64,000 nucleotides of DNA from Hanleya hanleyi (lineage: Eukaryota > Mollusca > Polyplacophora > Lepidopleurida > Hanleyidae). A program made the position numbers and the translations under genes. The notes under the pieces were generated by a model. The model was not told the origin of the DNA and ran no database searches. It was given only the letters and a program-made list of their open reading frames with translations. Of the stretch, positions 22,705 to 36,600 are shown in pieces. The stretch is from the NCBI GenBank assembly GCA_036873755.1, contig JAVTVY010025298.1, forward strand, positions 40,348 to 104,347. The letters are read 5' to 3'. Positions within the stretch are counted from its first letter, which is position 1, and every line of letters starts with the position of its first letter.

Positions 22705-23058
22705 CACCCACAATGGGGATCGCCAGCCATGCTAGGCGGCGCTAGTGCTCCAACAGGTAAAGAAGACGTGGCGTCACAGAAAGAACAATTATAACGTTGC
22801 CTTTGTGACGTCAAGAAAAACGACATGGGCATGCGCCATTTACTTCTTGGTACACGTTCAAGCTGGCGAACCCCATTGTGTGGACCACTTTCAATCAGTC
22901 TAATAATAAAATTATTGAAGGAATAATAGATCTGCATGTTTTCGGGCAACTTTCTGTTCTAATAATTTTTATCACCCTACTAATATTATGGTGAGGAATT
23001 TAACTTCCCATGATTGAATGATCAGAGGATTGACCAATCATCACATTGAATGACATAG

Positions 23059-23212
23059 GGCTGTTCCAGAAAACAGTACCTGGGATGTGGGAAAGATTTC
23101 TCAGTTCTGAGGTATACGTGTGGCGAGTGGTAGTCGTTTACCATTAGGGATAAGATACATGATAAATGGTTGGGGTAGTTTGCCCACCAATGTACCCTTT
23201 TCTGGAACAGCC
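23059..23212. mobile_element. MITE, 154 bp
   Basis: Perfect 15-bp terminal inverted repeats GGCTGTTCCAGAAAA/TTTTCTGGAACAGCC. No clear target duplication could be read because the right flank is a T run. Confidence 0.8.
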
Positions 23213-24204
23213 TTTTTTTTTTAGGTGAATAGGATTTCAAACAAAAAACTAGCTACACTGACATGACATCGGTGTGCATCGAGGTGACCAGCACTGGCTC
23301 AATTAAACTGGACACCTGCAGCCATCATATGGATATTATCAAGTTCTGAAGATGGAATGGCCATTCTGACTCGCCACATAATGATATTTACAACACTACT
23401 ATAAATGATATACAATGTAATACTGATATATGCAAGAATTACATGTACTAGTTGTTTCATATCTAAATAACATCATCACAGATTGTTTACAACCACAATG
23501 GACAATGTATTGATAGACCATTGAATATATTTACATGATTGAGCAGGATATTTTAGCACCTTCGTTAACTCCACTATTTGATATGTACAATGCAATGTTT
23601 ACAAAACACTGGAAGCAACGAGTAATTTTAGTAATATTTCAGCTGCAAACCTTCAACTTCTGTAAAATAATCAAAATTCAGAAAATGACCACTATTTCAC
23701 AACAAGGTATAAGAAAATACACAACCAGTAAGCTTATGTAAATTACATATTGTGAAATCCAGTTCAGCAAACCAGTTCCAAACTACTTGATAATGTTGGT
23801 ATCATTTCATCGACCAAGTTATACAACGTTTTGATCACCCCCAAATAATGTTAGGGTGAGAAAATTTACTTGTTGAATTATTAGAGCCTTCACTGTACTA
23901 TGAAATTTCATCAAGAGTTCATCAAAATGAGAAACCTGAATAGTGAATATGTAAGGTTTTAGATATACAGTGAACGCTCATAACGACATTCATTACAACA
24001 GAAACTTCATAACGACGAAGTTTACAGAAACAAATATCCATAAAAACACTTACAATCCGTTCATTATAACAGCAAATTCATTATAAGAAATTTAACTGGG
24101 ACAAATGTGATCTTAAAAAGAGGGTTAATTAATCGATCAATAATAGAAAATATGGTTGGAATGTAAAACATTTGTCCTGAACACTCCGGCACGGTGGAAG
24201 CATT

Positions 24205-24365
24205 TGTTGATTGGAGGGGCCACTATCACAGCACAACTATGCAAGGGTCCAGGGGTCAGCTAGGCCCCGGAAGCTCCAGGGGTCTCAGATGGTCGGAGAC
24301 GCGTTCTAGCATATTTCTGAGCAATAAAACAAGAAACCCTCCCTCAATACTGTAAACACGGATGT
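24205..24365. repeat. Dispersed repeat, related to 37,065-37,190
   Basis: Both loci share ACTATCACAGCACAA, GCAAGGGTCCAGGGG, CAGATGG(T/C)CGGAGA and GCGTTCT in the same order and strand, followed by a GTGAATAAAA/GAGCAATAAAA segment. Family unknown. Confidence 0.7.
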
Positions 24366-24641
24366 TTATCTTGTCCCACCAATTCACAAATCTTTAACAA
24401 TTGACCCAGTTTACAACACAAATCTGGAAAGACCTGTAAAATGGCCCTTTAAGAGTATTTGCCCTTTGAATAATTTTACTGTAATTTGTTAGCACGAAGT
24501 AAATGCTAATATGTTTTTCCCGAACAAATGTGTAAATATATTTGTATATTTAGCAAAAGAGGCTTATGTAAATTGATGGTAGCTAACAAATAGCTGCTGA
24601 AAGCTTGCTAAAAAAATCTTGTCACACAGATGTTGATTGTA

Positions 24642-27600
24642 TCACTGCTGCTTTATAATCATTTTAAGCATCTCCAAGGCAGTGTTCCCATTGTCTGCAG
24701 GCACCTGAAAAATATATCCGTACAATTAACAATCAAGACTGGTCCAATCTGCTGGGGCTTTAATATATCCGTACATTTACCAATCAAAACTGGTCCAATC
24801 TGCTGGGGCTTCAATATATTAGTACAATTACCAATCAAGATTGGCCTTATCTGCTGGGGCTTTAATATATCAGTACAATTACCAATCAAGACTGATCCAA
24901 TCTGCTGGGGCTTTAATATATTAGTACAATTACCAATCAAGATTGGCCCAATCTGCTGGGGCTTTAATACATCAGTACAATTACCAATCTGCTGGGGCTT
25001 TAATACATCAGTACAATTACCACTCAAGACTGGTCCAATCTGCCAGGGCTTTAATACATCAGTACAATTACCACTCAAGACTGGTCCAATCTGCCAGGGC
25101 TTTAATACATCAGTACAATTACCACTCAAGACTGGTCCAATCTGCCAGGGCTTTACTACATCAGTACAATTACCACTCAAGACTGGTCCAATCTGCTAGG
25201 GCTTTAATATATCAGTACAATTACCACTCAAGACTGGTCCAATCTGCCACGGCTTTAATACATCAGTGCAATTACCAATCCAGACTGGTCCAATCTGCTG
25301 GGGCATTAATACAGCAGTACAATTACCTATCAAGACTCGTCCAATCTGCTGGGGCTTTCATACATCAGTGCAATTACCAATCCAGACTGGTCCAATCTGC
25401 CACGGCTTTAATACATCAATACAATTACCCATCAAGATTGGCCCAATTTACCATTACCAATCAAGACTGATCCAATCTGCTGGGGCGTGCATCAGTGCAA
25501 TTACCAATTAAGACTGATCCAAGCTGCTGGGGTTTTAATAAATCAGTACAATTACCTATCGAAACTGGTCTAATCTACAATTACCCATCAAGATTGGTCC
25601 AATCTGCTGGGGCCGTACAAGTACCAATCAAGACTGGTCCAATCTGCTCGGGCTTTAATACATCAGTACAATCACCAGTTATATTACTCCTAATCCTGAA
25701 AGGATAGACCACTTCCAGCAGACTCCTAATCCTGTAAAGATAGACCAGTTCTATTATTCCTAATCCTGTAGGGATAGACCACTTCCAGCAGACTCCTAAT
25801 CCTTTAAGGATAGACCAGTTCTATTATTCCTAATCCTGTAGGGATAGACCACTTCCAGCAGACTCCTAATCCTGTAAGGATAGACCAGTTCTATTATTCC
25901 TAATCCTGTAGGGATAGACCACTTCCAGCAGACTCCTAATCCTGTAAGGATAGACCAGTTCTATTATTCCTAATCCTGTAGGGATAGACCACTTCCAGCA
26001 GACTCCTAATCCTGTAAAGATAGACCAGTTCTATTATTCCTAATCCTGTAGGGATAGAACACTTCCAGCAGACTCCTAATCCTGTAAGGATAGACCAGTT
26101 CTATTATTCCTAATCCTGTAGGGATAGACCACTTCCAGCAGACTCCTAATCCTGTAAGGATAGACCAGTTCTATTAATCTTAATCCTGTAAGGATAGACC
26201 TGTTCTATTACTCCTGTAAGGATAGACCAGTTCTAGCAGGCTACCAATCCTGTAAGGATAGACCAGTTCTATTATTCCTCATCCTGTAAGGATAGACCAC
26301 TTCCAGCAGACTCCTACTCCTGTAAGGATAGACCACTTCCAGCAGACTCCTACTCCTGTAAGGATAGATCAGATCTAGCAGACTCCTGATCCTGTAAGGA
26401 TAGACCTGTTCTATTACTCCCGTAAGGATGGACCAGTTCTAGCAGGCTCCTAATCCCGTAAGGATAGACCAGTTCTATTATTTCTAATCATGTAGGGATA
26501 GACCACTTCCAGCAGACCCATAATCCTGTATGATAGACCAGTTCTAGCAGACTCCTGATCCTGTAAGGATAGACCAGTTCTGTTAATCCTAATCATGCAG
26601 GGATAGACCACTTCCAGCAGACCCATAATCCTGTATGATAGACCAGTAGGATAGACCAGTTCTATTACGTCTAATCCTGTATGGAGAGACCTGTTCCATT
26701 ACTCCTAATCCTGTAGATAGACCAGTTCTAGCAGACTCCTAATCCTATGGGTATGGATCAGTCCTAGTTCACTCCTAATCTTGTAAGGATAGACCAGTTT
26801 AGCAGATTCCTAATCATGTAAGGATGGACCAGTTCTAGCAGACTCCTAGTCTTGTAAGGATAGACCAGTTCCATTACTCTTAATCCTGTAAGGATTGACC
26901 AGTGTAGCAGACTCCTAATTCTGTAAGGATGGAGCAGTTCTAGCAGACTCACATCCTGTAAGGATAGACCAGTTCTATTACTCCTAATCCTCTAAGGATA
27001 GACCAGTTCTAGCAGACTCATAATCTTGTAAGGATAGACCAGTTCCACTACTCCTAATTCTGTAAGGATAGACCAGTTATATTACTCCTAATCTTGACCA
27101 GTTTTTCAGACTCCTAATCCCGTAAGGATGGACCAGTTCCAGCAGACTCCTAGTCGTCTAAGCATAGACCTGTTCTATCCTTACACCAGTTCTACTACTC
27201 CTATTCCTGTAAGGATAGACCAGTTCTACTACTACCAACAGACTGGTTTACTTTCTTACCATGTGACCAGCTTCCAATATCCAATAAAATGCAAAGTTCT
27301 TGGCTTTTTTCACATAACCAGACTGTTCTCCCGTAATTGGGTCAGAGAGTGGATGTCGCTTCGCCATGGCAAACTCTGGAGCTATTGTAAGCGTTTGTAC
27401 CCAGGCCTCCGTACCTTCATAAATGAGAAAGGAATCAACAATAAGAATGGTAATCATACCTTGAAATTAAAGTACATATTTTTTACAATTAGTAAGATGA
27501 CAAACATACCTTTGTACATCTTTATGAGCTTTCAAACCTTTACTTTACTCATTATTAAGTTCTGCTAGTAAAGCCTTGAAAGCTCGTCATTAAATATGCA

Positions 27601-30600
27601 CAAAGTTTTGTATGTCTTGTTTATTGTTGGCTTTATAGTCCATCCACTCTTTATATCTTAGCTTCCAAGTTGGCGGTGTCCTTCAGTCCTAAGTTTGCAA
27701 ACGTGCTCAAAGTGTGCCAGTTGAAAGTAAAAGTAAGTAAAAGCCAATTATAATTAGTTTGGTGTATGTATCAGCTCCATATTCCGAAGGTTGCTCACTA
27801 AAACCTGTGCATGGGGTTATATCCTGACTGATCTGCGGAGAACAAAACTCGAGATGTCAAGAATCACTGATGTGCTCAACTCCGGTCATGTTCAAGGTGT
27901 ATTCCATGCCACGAAGACCTTACAGTGAAACATACTCTTATCGACTGTATAGATTTTAAGATTGTAAGAGATTATTTTTATCGAGTGACTACTTTTTAGT
28001 TGGGTGAGAGAGGACTGTGTCTTGGGATATTTGAGAGAAATGGATTTGTTGCATAAGTTTTAATGTGTGTATGTTTTAATGTGTTGGATTACTAAGTTTG
28101 TTTGATCGTCGCTATATAGCTGAAATATTGCTGAATGCAACATTGAATCTTAATTCTCTCTCTCTCCATCTTCTGGACTTGTGTTTCATATTATTTTTAA
28201 CTAATCCATCCATTACTCTGGCAAGTTTAATACAGAATTCAACGAAGTAAACTGCCAGGCATGGGATTTTTCTGGCACTTCGCTGATTTTTTATCAACAA
28301 TTTTAAATAAAACACCCGATTTTTGTTAAGTCAGATGGCTGGTACAAACCTACTGTGTCCACTATGAGATCTAACTGACCACTGTAGACAACAATGTCCA
28401 AGCATCGACCCAGGAAAGTACAGTTCTGGATCAATGTGTCCACTGAAACAGAAATGCAATAAATGAGGATTCTTGTACAGGCAAAACAGTAACACAATAA
28501 ACGATCGTTCTGGTTCAGGCAAAACAGCAACACATTAAATGAGGGGGGAAATGGTTCAGGCAAGACTAACAATGAATGAAGGGTTCTGGTTCAGGCAAAA
28601 CAGTAACGCAATAAATGAGGGGTTCTGGTTCAGGCAAACTAGTAACCCAGTAAATGAAGGGAATTCAGTCTGGATAGCAAATAATTGGTGCTTAGTCACC
28701 CTAATTGCTTAATGATTGAATACAACCACTTATATACATGTACCTGGATTTGCGAAAAATAAAATCATTACGGTACGGTACTGAAAAGTATTCTATATTC
28801 CATGATATTTTACAGCCATGAATATATTTCACCGGCACAGAGAAAATCAGGACAACAAATCAAAAGGTAAAACACTTAATTCTATTCACTTGAGTTGAAG
28901 TAAAACGCATCCTGTAGCCTATGCGTATAGGGTACATACCTGTATCAATGACCGGCTTCATGAAATCTCCAGACTGTTTTGAGAAGACCATGCCAGATTG
29001 TCCTGTTTTACAATGATAATAACCATTACCACTAATACTGCAGACAATGAACACAATAGAAGAGATGAGTTGCATACACAGAACAAGTACACGGTGTATT
29101 CACTAGGGATATCTTGAATGTAGACAAAAGCGCTGGATTAATCCCATCTGTTTCTCCAAGATGAAGCTATTACTGTATCATGTAAACCCCTTAATAATTC
29201 AATACCCCTATCAAAATTCAATCACCCACAACATGAGGGACAAAATTCAATTGATGGTTCTAATAAATTTGATCACTGTTTAAGATCAATGAAATAACGA
29301 AGAAATAATGGATTATATACATGAATTGGGACCATTTTGTCAACTTCCTGTTTTGGATCTCCCCGACATTTTATGGTGAGAAATTCCACTTCCTCTCACT
29401 GAATTATTAGAGGGATTATCGTAAATAATAGTGAATACAGTAAACCATACAGACATACAGTAAACCATACAGACATACAGTAAACCATACAGACATACAG
29501 TAAACCATACAGACATACAGTAAACCATACAGACATACAGTAAACCATACAGACATACAGTAAACCATACAGACATACAGTAAACCATACAGACATACAG
29601 TAAACCATACAGACATACAGTAAACCATACAGACATACAGTAAACCATACAGACATACAGTAAACCATACAGACATACAGTAAACCATACAGACATACAG
29701 TAAACCATACAGACATACAGTAAACCATACAAATGTGTACGGTAAGGTCTCTCATAATTTGATCACTATGACACACTTTCAAAGCGGATTCCAAAAAATC
29801 TTCTGCCTATATTCCGCTCTACTTGTTCAAACTTTGTTCTCAATCGGGCTGCTGCTTAAGATGTTGACGAAAACAACTGTGCTTAAAGATGTAATCAGCC
29901 TCAAATCTAGGCTGAAATCTATGTCTCTCAAACTCCCTGAAAGTGACATATGTTACGATAGGTACAAAATAAAACACATTTGCCCACAAAAAAAAATAGA
30001 CTTGTTTTTTCCCCCATTCAAGAGAAAATAGAAGGAATTGTCTTTAAAAATAAACGGCACAGCCATGTCAACAAGCGTATACACGTGTGGCGCATTCCAC
30101 CAACGTATGCTATGCAACTTTACCGAACCTTAGACACGAGCCGTGTTGTTATCCCATGGCTTCAAATTTGTGAACGTCGCTACGTCACTCAGCGACGTCA
30201 TTTTTCTCTCCATATACAACACATACTCAATGGCGAAACAGAAAACCCATCGAACCCAGTTATCTAACAAAATATTTTTACATTCGTTGTATATGGCGAT
30301 CCCACTATCATTAAATATAATACATATGATACTTCAGCAAACTTTGCTGCTAAAAACACACATGGGAGAGTTTACAAACTTCATCGATTTTTAGGCTGAT
30401 TACATCAGTTCAAGTTCTTGATTTAATTGAGTTAGATGGTCTAAAAGGGATTGTATTATTGGAGACCTAACTGTACACGAGTCTGGAGAACAACGGAGTT
30501 GATAAGTAACAGCACTGCATCATGGGAAACCTTCCAGTTTTGAAGAAATTGATTGATCAATTCAAATTTTCTAAAATAAATCCAAGATTTTCATTGGCCT

Positions 30601-33600
30601 ATGGAGAAAAGTTGAAGAGAAGACAGCCAATCACAGAGTTTCTGTTATGGTTCACTGGAGAAACATAACGTGATAACCTGACAAACTTCATGTTGTAGAG
30701 CATTTCAGAAAGCCCTGAAAGAATATTGTACAGAACAATGCTAGTTATAATACTGAATAACCCTCAACTTTCAAACTTTTCAATTTCCTGAATGCTGACA
30801 TCATCAGTCACGTCATCCTACAAGCAACATGGCGGCACCCACATCGACCTCAAAATGGAAACATGACTTGACAAATTGTAACAAAAATAATGGGTTATCG
30901 CCCTCAACGACAGTAAAATAGTTGGTTATTTTTCTTGAAGAGTCTAACCTTTGTAATAGGAACCTATATAAAATAAAGTAAGTACTCCTTTAAACACAGT
31001 TTAAACAATTTTCACCAGTTATCACCAGTATGTGATTCGATTACCACAAAATCTATGTGTCTCCAGTAAGTAAAAGGAGATTAACATCTAGTAATTATGA
31101 ACTTGCAACTCTTCCAGCTCCCCCACCTCCACAAACATAATATCATTCAAGTTACCTCCCCATGTGACATTTTTGGGGATGACACCTAACTTCTTCCTGA
31201 TTGGACCATTCATCAGTTCAGACAGGGCATCATTCTGCATATAACCCACATGTCTATGGTAAAGTCGTTCTGAAAATATGAAATAAATACTCAATGAGTT
31301 CTTTCTTAAAACAAATGTTTCAAATTCATTAACCTTACTATTAACAATAAAAGACGGACATATTAGTAATATTTCAATCAGCTTTTCTACATATATATAT
31401 TCGACCTGCCCAAAATGTTCAAACAATTTTTATCCATTTTCCGTGAATTGAAGGTAATTTTCACTAAGGAAACAGTCATGTTTGCATTGAAGGCATATCC
31501 AGTAAAACCTGTGAATAACGACACCTGGGTAAACTAACTAACCTCTAAATACTGACACTATCCATGGTCCCAATACTTAAATTTTGAACCTTGATAAATC
31601 AGAACCCTGTTAAAACCGACATGTATACATGGTCATTATACACAGGTTTCACTGTACATGTATCTGAGAATACACAATTGTTAACTTTCTGCTAGATACC
31701 GGATACAACAAAGAAAATCATACAATATAAACATTTTACATTGTACCTATGCCTTTACCTAGTGAGGACATCTTCTGCCATTGCTTGCTCTTGTACAAGC
31801 TTGGTTGACCTTCCCCTCCCCAGTCCAGTATATTGTAGAAGTTCACACCATTTGTGACAATTTCCACCACAGTCTCAGTCTCACTCCAAGCGTTGGTCGC
31901 CTCAGTCCATTGACCCATGTTCACCAGAGCCTGAGTCTTAGCAGCCGCCACTGTGATGTTCTTGAACCCTACCATATCCACCAGAGACTAGAATAACAGG
32001 TAAGACCAGGTGAAAATATTACATTCATTAGGCTAGCAACTAACTGAACTAAATCCCATATGAAATGACAATGTCTGTGACAGGAATATTCTATTGTTTT
32101 AATATTACTGTTTTGTATTATCAAGGCTCATCATATTGACTGTTGTTAAATGTAAACCTTGAAAACTTCATTAGCAATAGTTTGTATTTATAAATGGCCA
32201 CATTTCCTTAAATTGTTCGATCAAATGTAACTCGAGTACCATAGTCGATCAAGAAACTATTCACATGGAGAAAGAGGCTTCCAATAATAGTCAACATTAA
32301 TAGTCAGAACTGATTGAATTAAAGCCATGGAAATAAATGGGAACTCCCTTAATTTAAATTGACATCTCACAGGACGCAATAAGGGGCATACATTACCTTC
32401 CTCGCCGAAATTATCTCATAAAACACATCAGGGGAGATAATTTGTTCTCACATCAAGGGAGATAACTCATGAAAATTGAGGAAATGGAAGTACTGATGTA
32501 TCATAAACAATACGAAGCAACTTCACCCAAGTGGACAGGTAATACTCACTGTAGCATAGAGGTATGGACCCCAGGTATTGACAGAATCCATGGGTGAAAT
32601 CCAGGAATCACCCAGAGCTGCTCCACGGAAATTTACTTCTATTTTTGCCTCTCTGATTGCCTACAGAAATTTAAATTTGCATGAAACTAGTAAAGACTTC
32701 ATCTGTTTGACTTCGTAAGCATTCATAATTGTTTAAACAACAAATTATTGTACCAGAATCCTCAATATACGATGAGGGAACTAAAGTTTTCTGATTTGTA
32801 AATACCTCACAGAGTTTCTGCAAAATTACCTCAAAGCGTTATTGGTATAAATTTTAAGGCAGAGTTGAAACAGCAGAGTTTTTAACATCTAGCTCACCTG
32901 ACTTAGAGCAAGACTGAAAGCTGCCACCATTTTACCTCCGTAGGACTCACAGAATATGTAAAATGGAACTTTCTGAAATGGAAGATTAGTCATGGAAAGT
33001 GTATCATATAAACAAAGAAAGCTAACAAGATGTCCATGTCTTCAGAGGACCGAAGAAACAAGTATTATTAAAATCTTTAAGAATCTGTAGAAGTGTACAT
33101 GTGTATCTGTCAATTTTAAACCCAGCCTGTACTCATTATTCTGTGGTCATTAATATTGATTAATTAGGATTGGATGAGTATAATAATGTCAATGATACCT
33201 CACCTTCCCAGACTGTCATCTTACCATAAAATTGGGGTTTTTATTTAGAAATGCTTTAAACATGGTGATCAGGTCTGCGGCAATCTCGTCCACATTTGTG
33301 GTATAGGCATTGTCATTGGTCACGTAACTGTAACCTGTCCCCACAGGATTGTCCACAAACAGGAGGTGTGCTGCAGACAGCTAACAACAAAAACAACAGC
33401 AATATAGGTGTAATCAAGGTTTACACAAAACTGTGTTTGACATTAGAATGACATATCTAGCCATGAACTGTGATAATAATATTTTGTGTAGGAATGTCAA
33501 CATGAATTCATGAAATACACTTGTACCTCATTATAACGCTGAAGTTGTGAGTGAGTGAGTGAATAGGGTTTAACGTCGCTTTCAACATTTTTTCAGCTAT

Positions 33601-36600
33601 ATCACAACGGGGAAGGCAAGGGAGGGGAGGGGGAGGGGGAGGGTCAGGGGTACCTACTTGTAACAGAGCAGATCTAATGCTGCCATTTTATAGTGCTGTC
33701 CCACTGAAATATCATGCCGTAGGCAGACATGACACCCCCTCAGTCACATTATACGGACACCGAGCGAACCAGTCCTTGTTCTATCCTCTTAATGCTGAGC
33801 GTAAGCGAGGAAGCAACAAGTTCCATTTTTCAAGTCTTAGGTATGACCCGGCCTGGGATCGAACCTAAAACCTACAGCTTACGAGGCCGATGCTCTAACC
33901 ATTAGACCACCGCAGTGCGGTCCTGAAGTTGTGAGACAGAATATTGACTCCACTATAGGTGAGTCACACTATAGTGTGTTTTCATTGCAGCAGCATGCAT
34001 ATTGCACATATATATACTGAGGGGACAGAACAGTGGCCAGGTTATACTGAAACCTGCTGTATAATGAACCATGTTATCATGAGGGACAAGTGTAGTTCAA
34101 TATGATGAATAGGTCTTGGTTTTAATTGATTACTGGTATCTATTTGAGTATATTCAGCAGTAGTTCAGTGGAATACATGCACATATTTGTTTTTGCCCAT
34201 GTCATATTAATCGATAGTTGAGTGGAATACTTACCCATGTCGTATTGCGCGGTTCTAACTTGACATTTAGGGGTCCAAGTTCTTCAAAATTACCAAATCC
34301 TGTGGAGGAACCCCCAGGTCCACCCTGCATTAATAATCATTAATATATCATTAATGAATATAAGACCAATTGCCAGTAAAAACATATATGCTATAATCAT
34401 CAAAATAGATATTCCCAAAGTATATACATGTAGTGACCTTGGGCATTACTGTAAGTTGAAGAAATAGCCCCGAAACTTGACCTCTGGGCTGATGCCACTC
34501 TTTTAGAAAATCAAATCCACATAGCCAGACCTTGCATTTTGACAGGGCTGCAAATTAAATCAGTCAGTCCCACAAAATGCCAGGGCTATATCACAGATGT
34601 AAACCACTAGAACCAGAAAACAGCTAGCATCTCTTGCCCAATCTCCTCTCTCCTGAGATTATTGACATTTATGCAAATATATTTGCTCTATATGTCAGGC
34701 CTCAAAATCACAGGCAAAACAAGTAAGTAAATCACAGGCAAAGGGAGTAGGTAAATCACATGCAAAGCAAGTAGGTAAATCACAGGCAAAGGGAGTAGGT
34801 AAATCACAAGCAAAGGAGTAGGTAAATCACAGGCAAAGGGAGTAGGTAAATCACAGGCAAAGCAAGTAGGTAAATCACAGGCAAAGGAAGTAGGTAAATC
34901 ACAGGCAAAGGGAGTAGGTGAGCACTTTGACAAGATCTCTATGCCGAATGTAAATTTGGTGAAAAATTGGTGAGCTCTCATCACGAGGCCTGTATGTTTA
35001 AACAAAGGAGTTACCTAACCTGGCAGGATTTTCCACGAGTGCATATTATTTTCGTCAATCTTGCCATTTCCATCATGTCCATCATCAGATTTGATATATC
35101 TCTGAGGTTGTTGAGTGAAATGAGGTTGATGTAAACATTTTATGGGCTTCAAAACGTTCAAAGCGAGAAATTGCACTTGGAAAATTTCAATGTAGGATAA
35201 CTGCAAATAATGAAAATAAATGAAAATAATAAAAAAGAAATAATAAAAAAATGGACAGTAGGTAAAATGACATGCAGGTGGCTGCTGGGAAGCAAGGAAT
35301 CAAGTGTAGATGGCCATACCTGTAACCACATGACAAGTGGGGCTCCACTGGGGGCAGCTGATGTAGTATAGTATAACCACCAGAACATGTAGGCGTCCGG
35401 TCTCACATTCACATATCCCCAGTCCTGTTTGGGTTCAGCTACAACCTTGTCCCCTGCAGAAACTGAAACAGAACTTTCTTGTTATGAGCTAAGTTTACAT
35501 CTTCATGAATGCCAAAAGATGAAATATTTTATTCGAGACTTCAAAAACGAAAAATTAAAACCACAAACATGTACATGTATATCCAGTTTTAGCTTCACGG
35601 GAGACCAAAACTCAGAACGGGTCCACAAGAACCTGAGGTTGTTGTGCTGCATAATTAGCACAGAGAGTCAAAATGGAAGTGGTCACTCTCAATAGCTGTG
35701 AAGCTAGAAATGGACAGTTTCTGATAAACAAAGGCTGAATATAAAGTTCATTTGCGTACACTTCGCCATCCATAAGATGGCTTGCGAATCATGTATCTCC
35801 ATTATCGCGGAGCGATATCTGGTACTTTACCGGATTCTGTTCAGCCTTCCTCTGGCGGAGAACACTCGAGAAATCTGATAAATTACAGGTTTTCATGTAC
35901 CACTTCGGAAACAGATATTGCCTGGGCTTACAAAACATATAGGTATGAATAACTTTCATATCATCCAAGAGGTGTGGTAGATCTGTAATTTTGAACAAGT
36001 AGAACATCACATGACTGGAAAATAGCGGGTTACATTGGGGTTACGTCGGTAGACTTTAGCTGATTGGCTGACGTCACGTGGGATTGATTTCTAGAAATTC
36101 CCTCTTGCAGTTGCCGAAAGTAGGCTGAACATGGATACACACGATCCCATGGTCAGTCTTACTGCGTATAGATCATGACCCAGACGGTTACAGGTTGTAT
36201 AAAGTTCAGATCATACAGAATCAAATTATTTTATTGTTTGTGACTAACGACTGTTGGAAAATATGAGCTGTCCAGTATTTACCCAACAACTACACCTCGG
36301 GAATGGCTTGGGCAAGTTGGGCTGGGGCATCGGTCATACACATGGTAAATTGTTTTTTATAAAATTGAATTGAATTGATTAAGTCATATCATAATCCCAG
36401 AAGTACTGCATATTACCGTTTAATACTGAAGGGCAGGTTGCATCTTTTCATGAGAGCCAGGAATACCAGGGTATTTTGTCTGAGTGCCTGTTCAACAGTT
36501 CAAGACTTAGAAATTCGCACAATAAATGTTGTTATAATAATTTTTGTATTTTAGCGACAAGTTAGCATCCCGAGATGACTGCGTTGCTGGCCCCTCGTGA

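Noticed and set aside
24630..25710. Long open frames on both strands with 17-residue periodicity
   Set aside because: They are translations of a 51-bp minisatellite; unit length divisible by three keeps frames open by chance, and the region is an intron of the carboxypeptidase gene.
29441..29730. CRISPR-like array
   Set aside because: Units are contiguous with no spacers, and the setting is a eukaryotic intron.
29340..29794. Minus-strand frames repeating a Tyr/Cys/Val/Met-rich unit
   Set aside because: Translation of the perfect 20-bp tandem repeat in all three frames; not a gene.
34688..35005. Minus-strand frame with repeated FACDLPTP
   Set aside because: Translation of a 23-bp minisatellite inside an intron.
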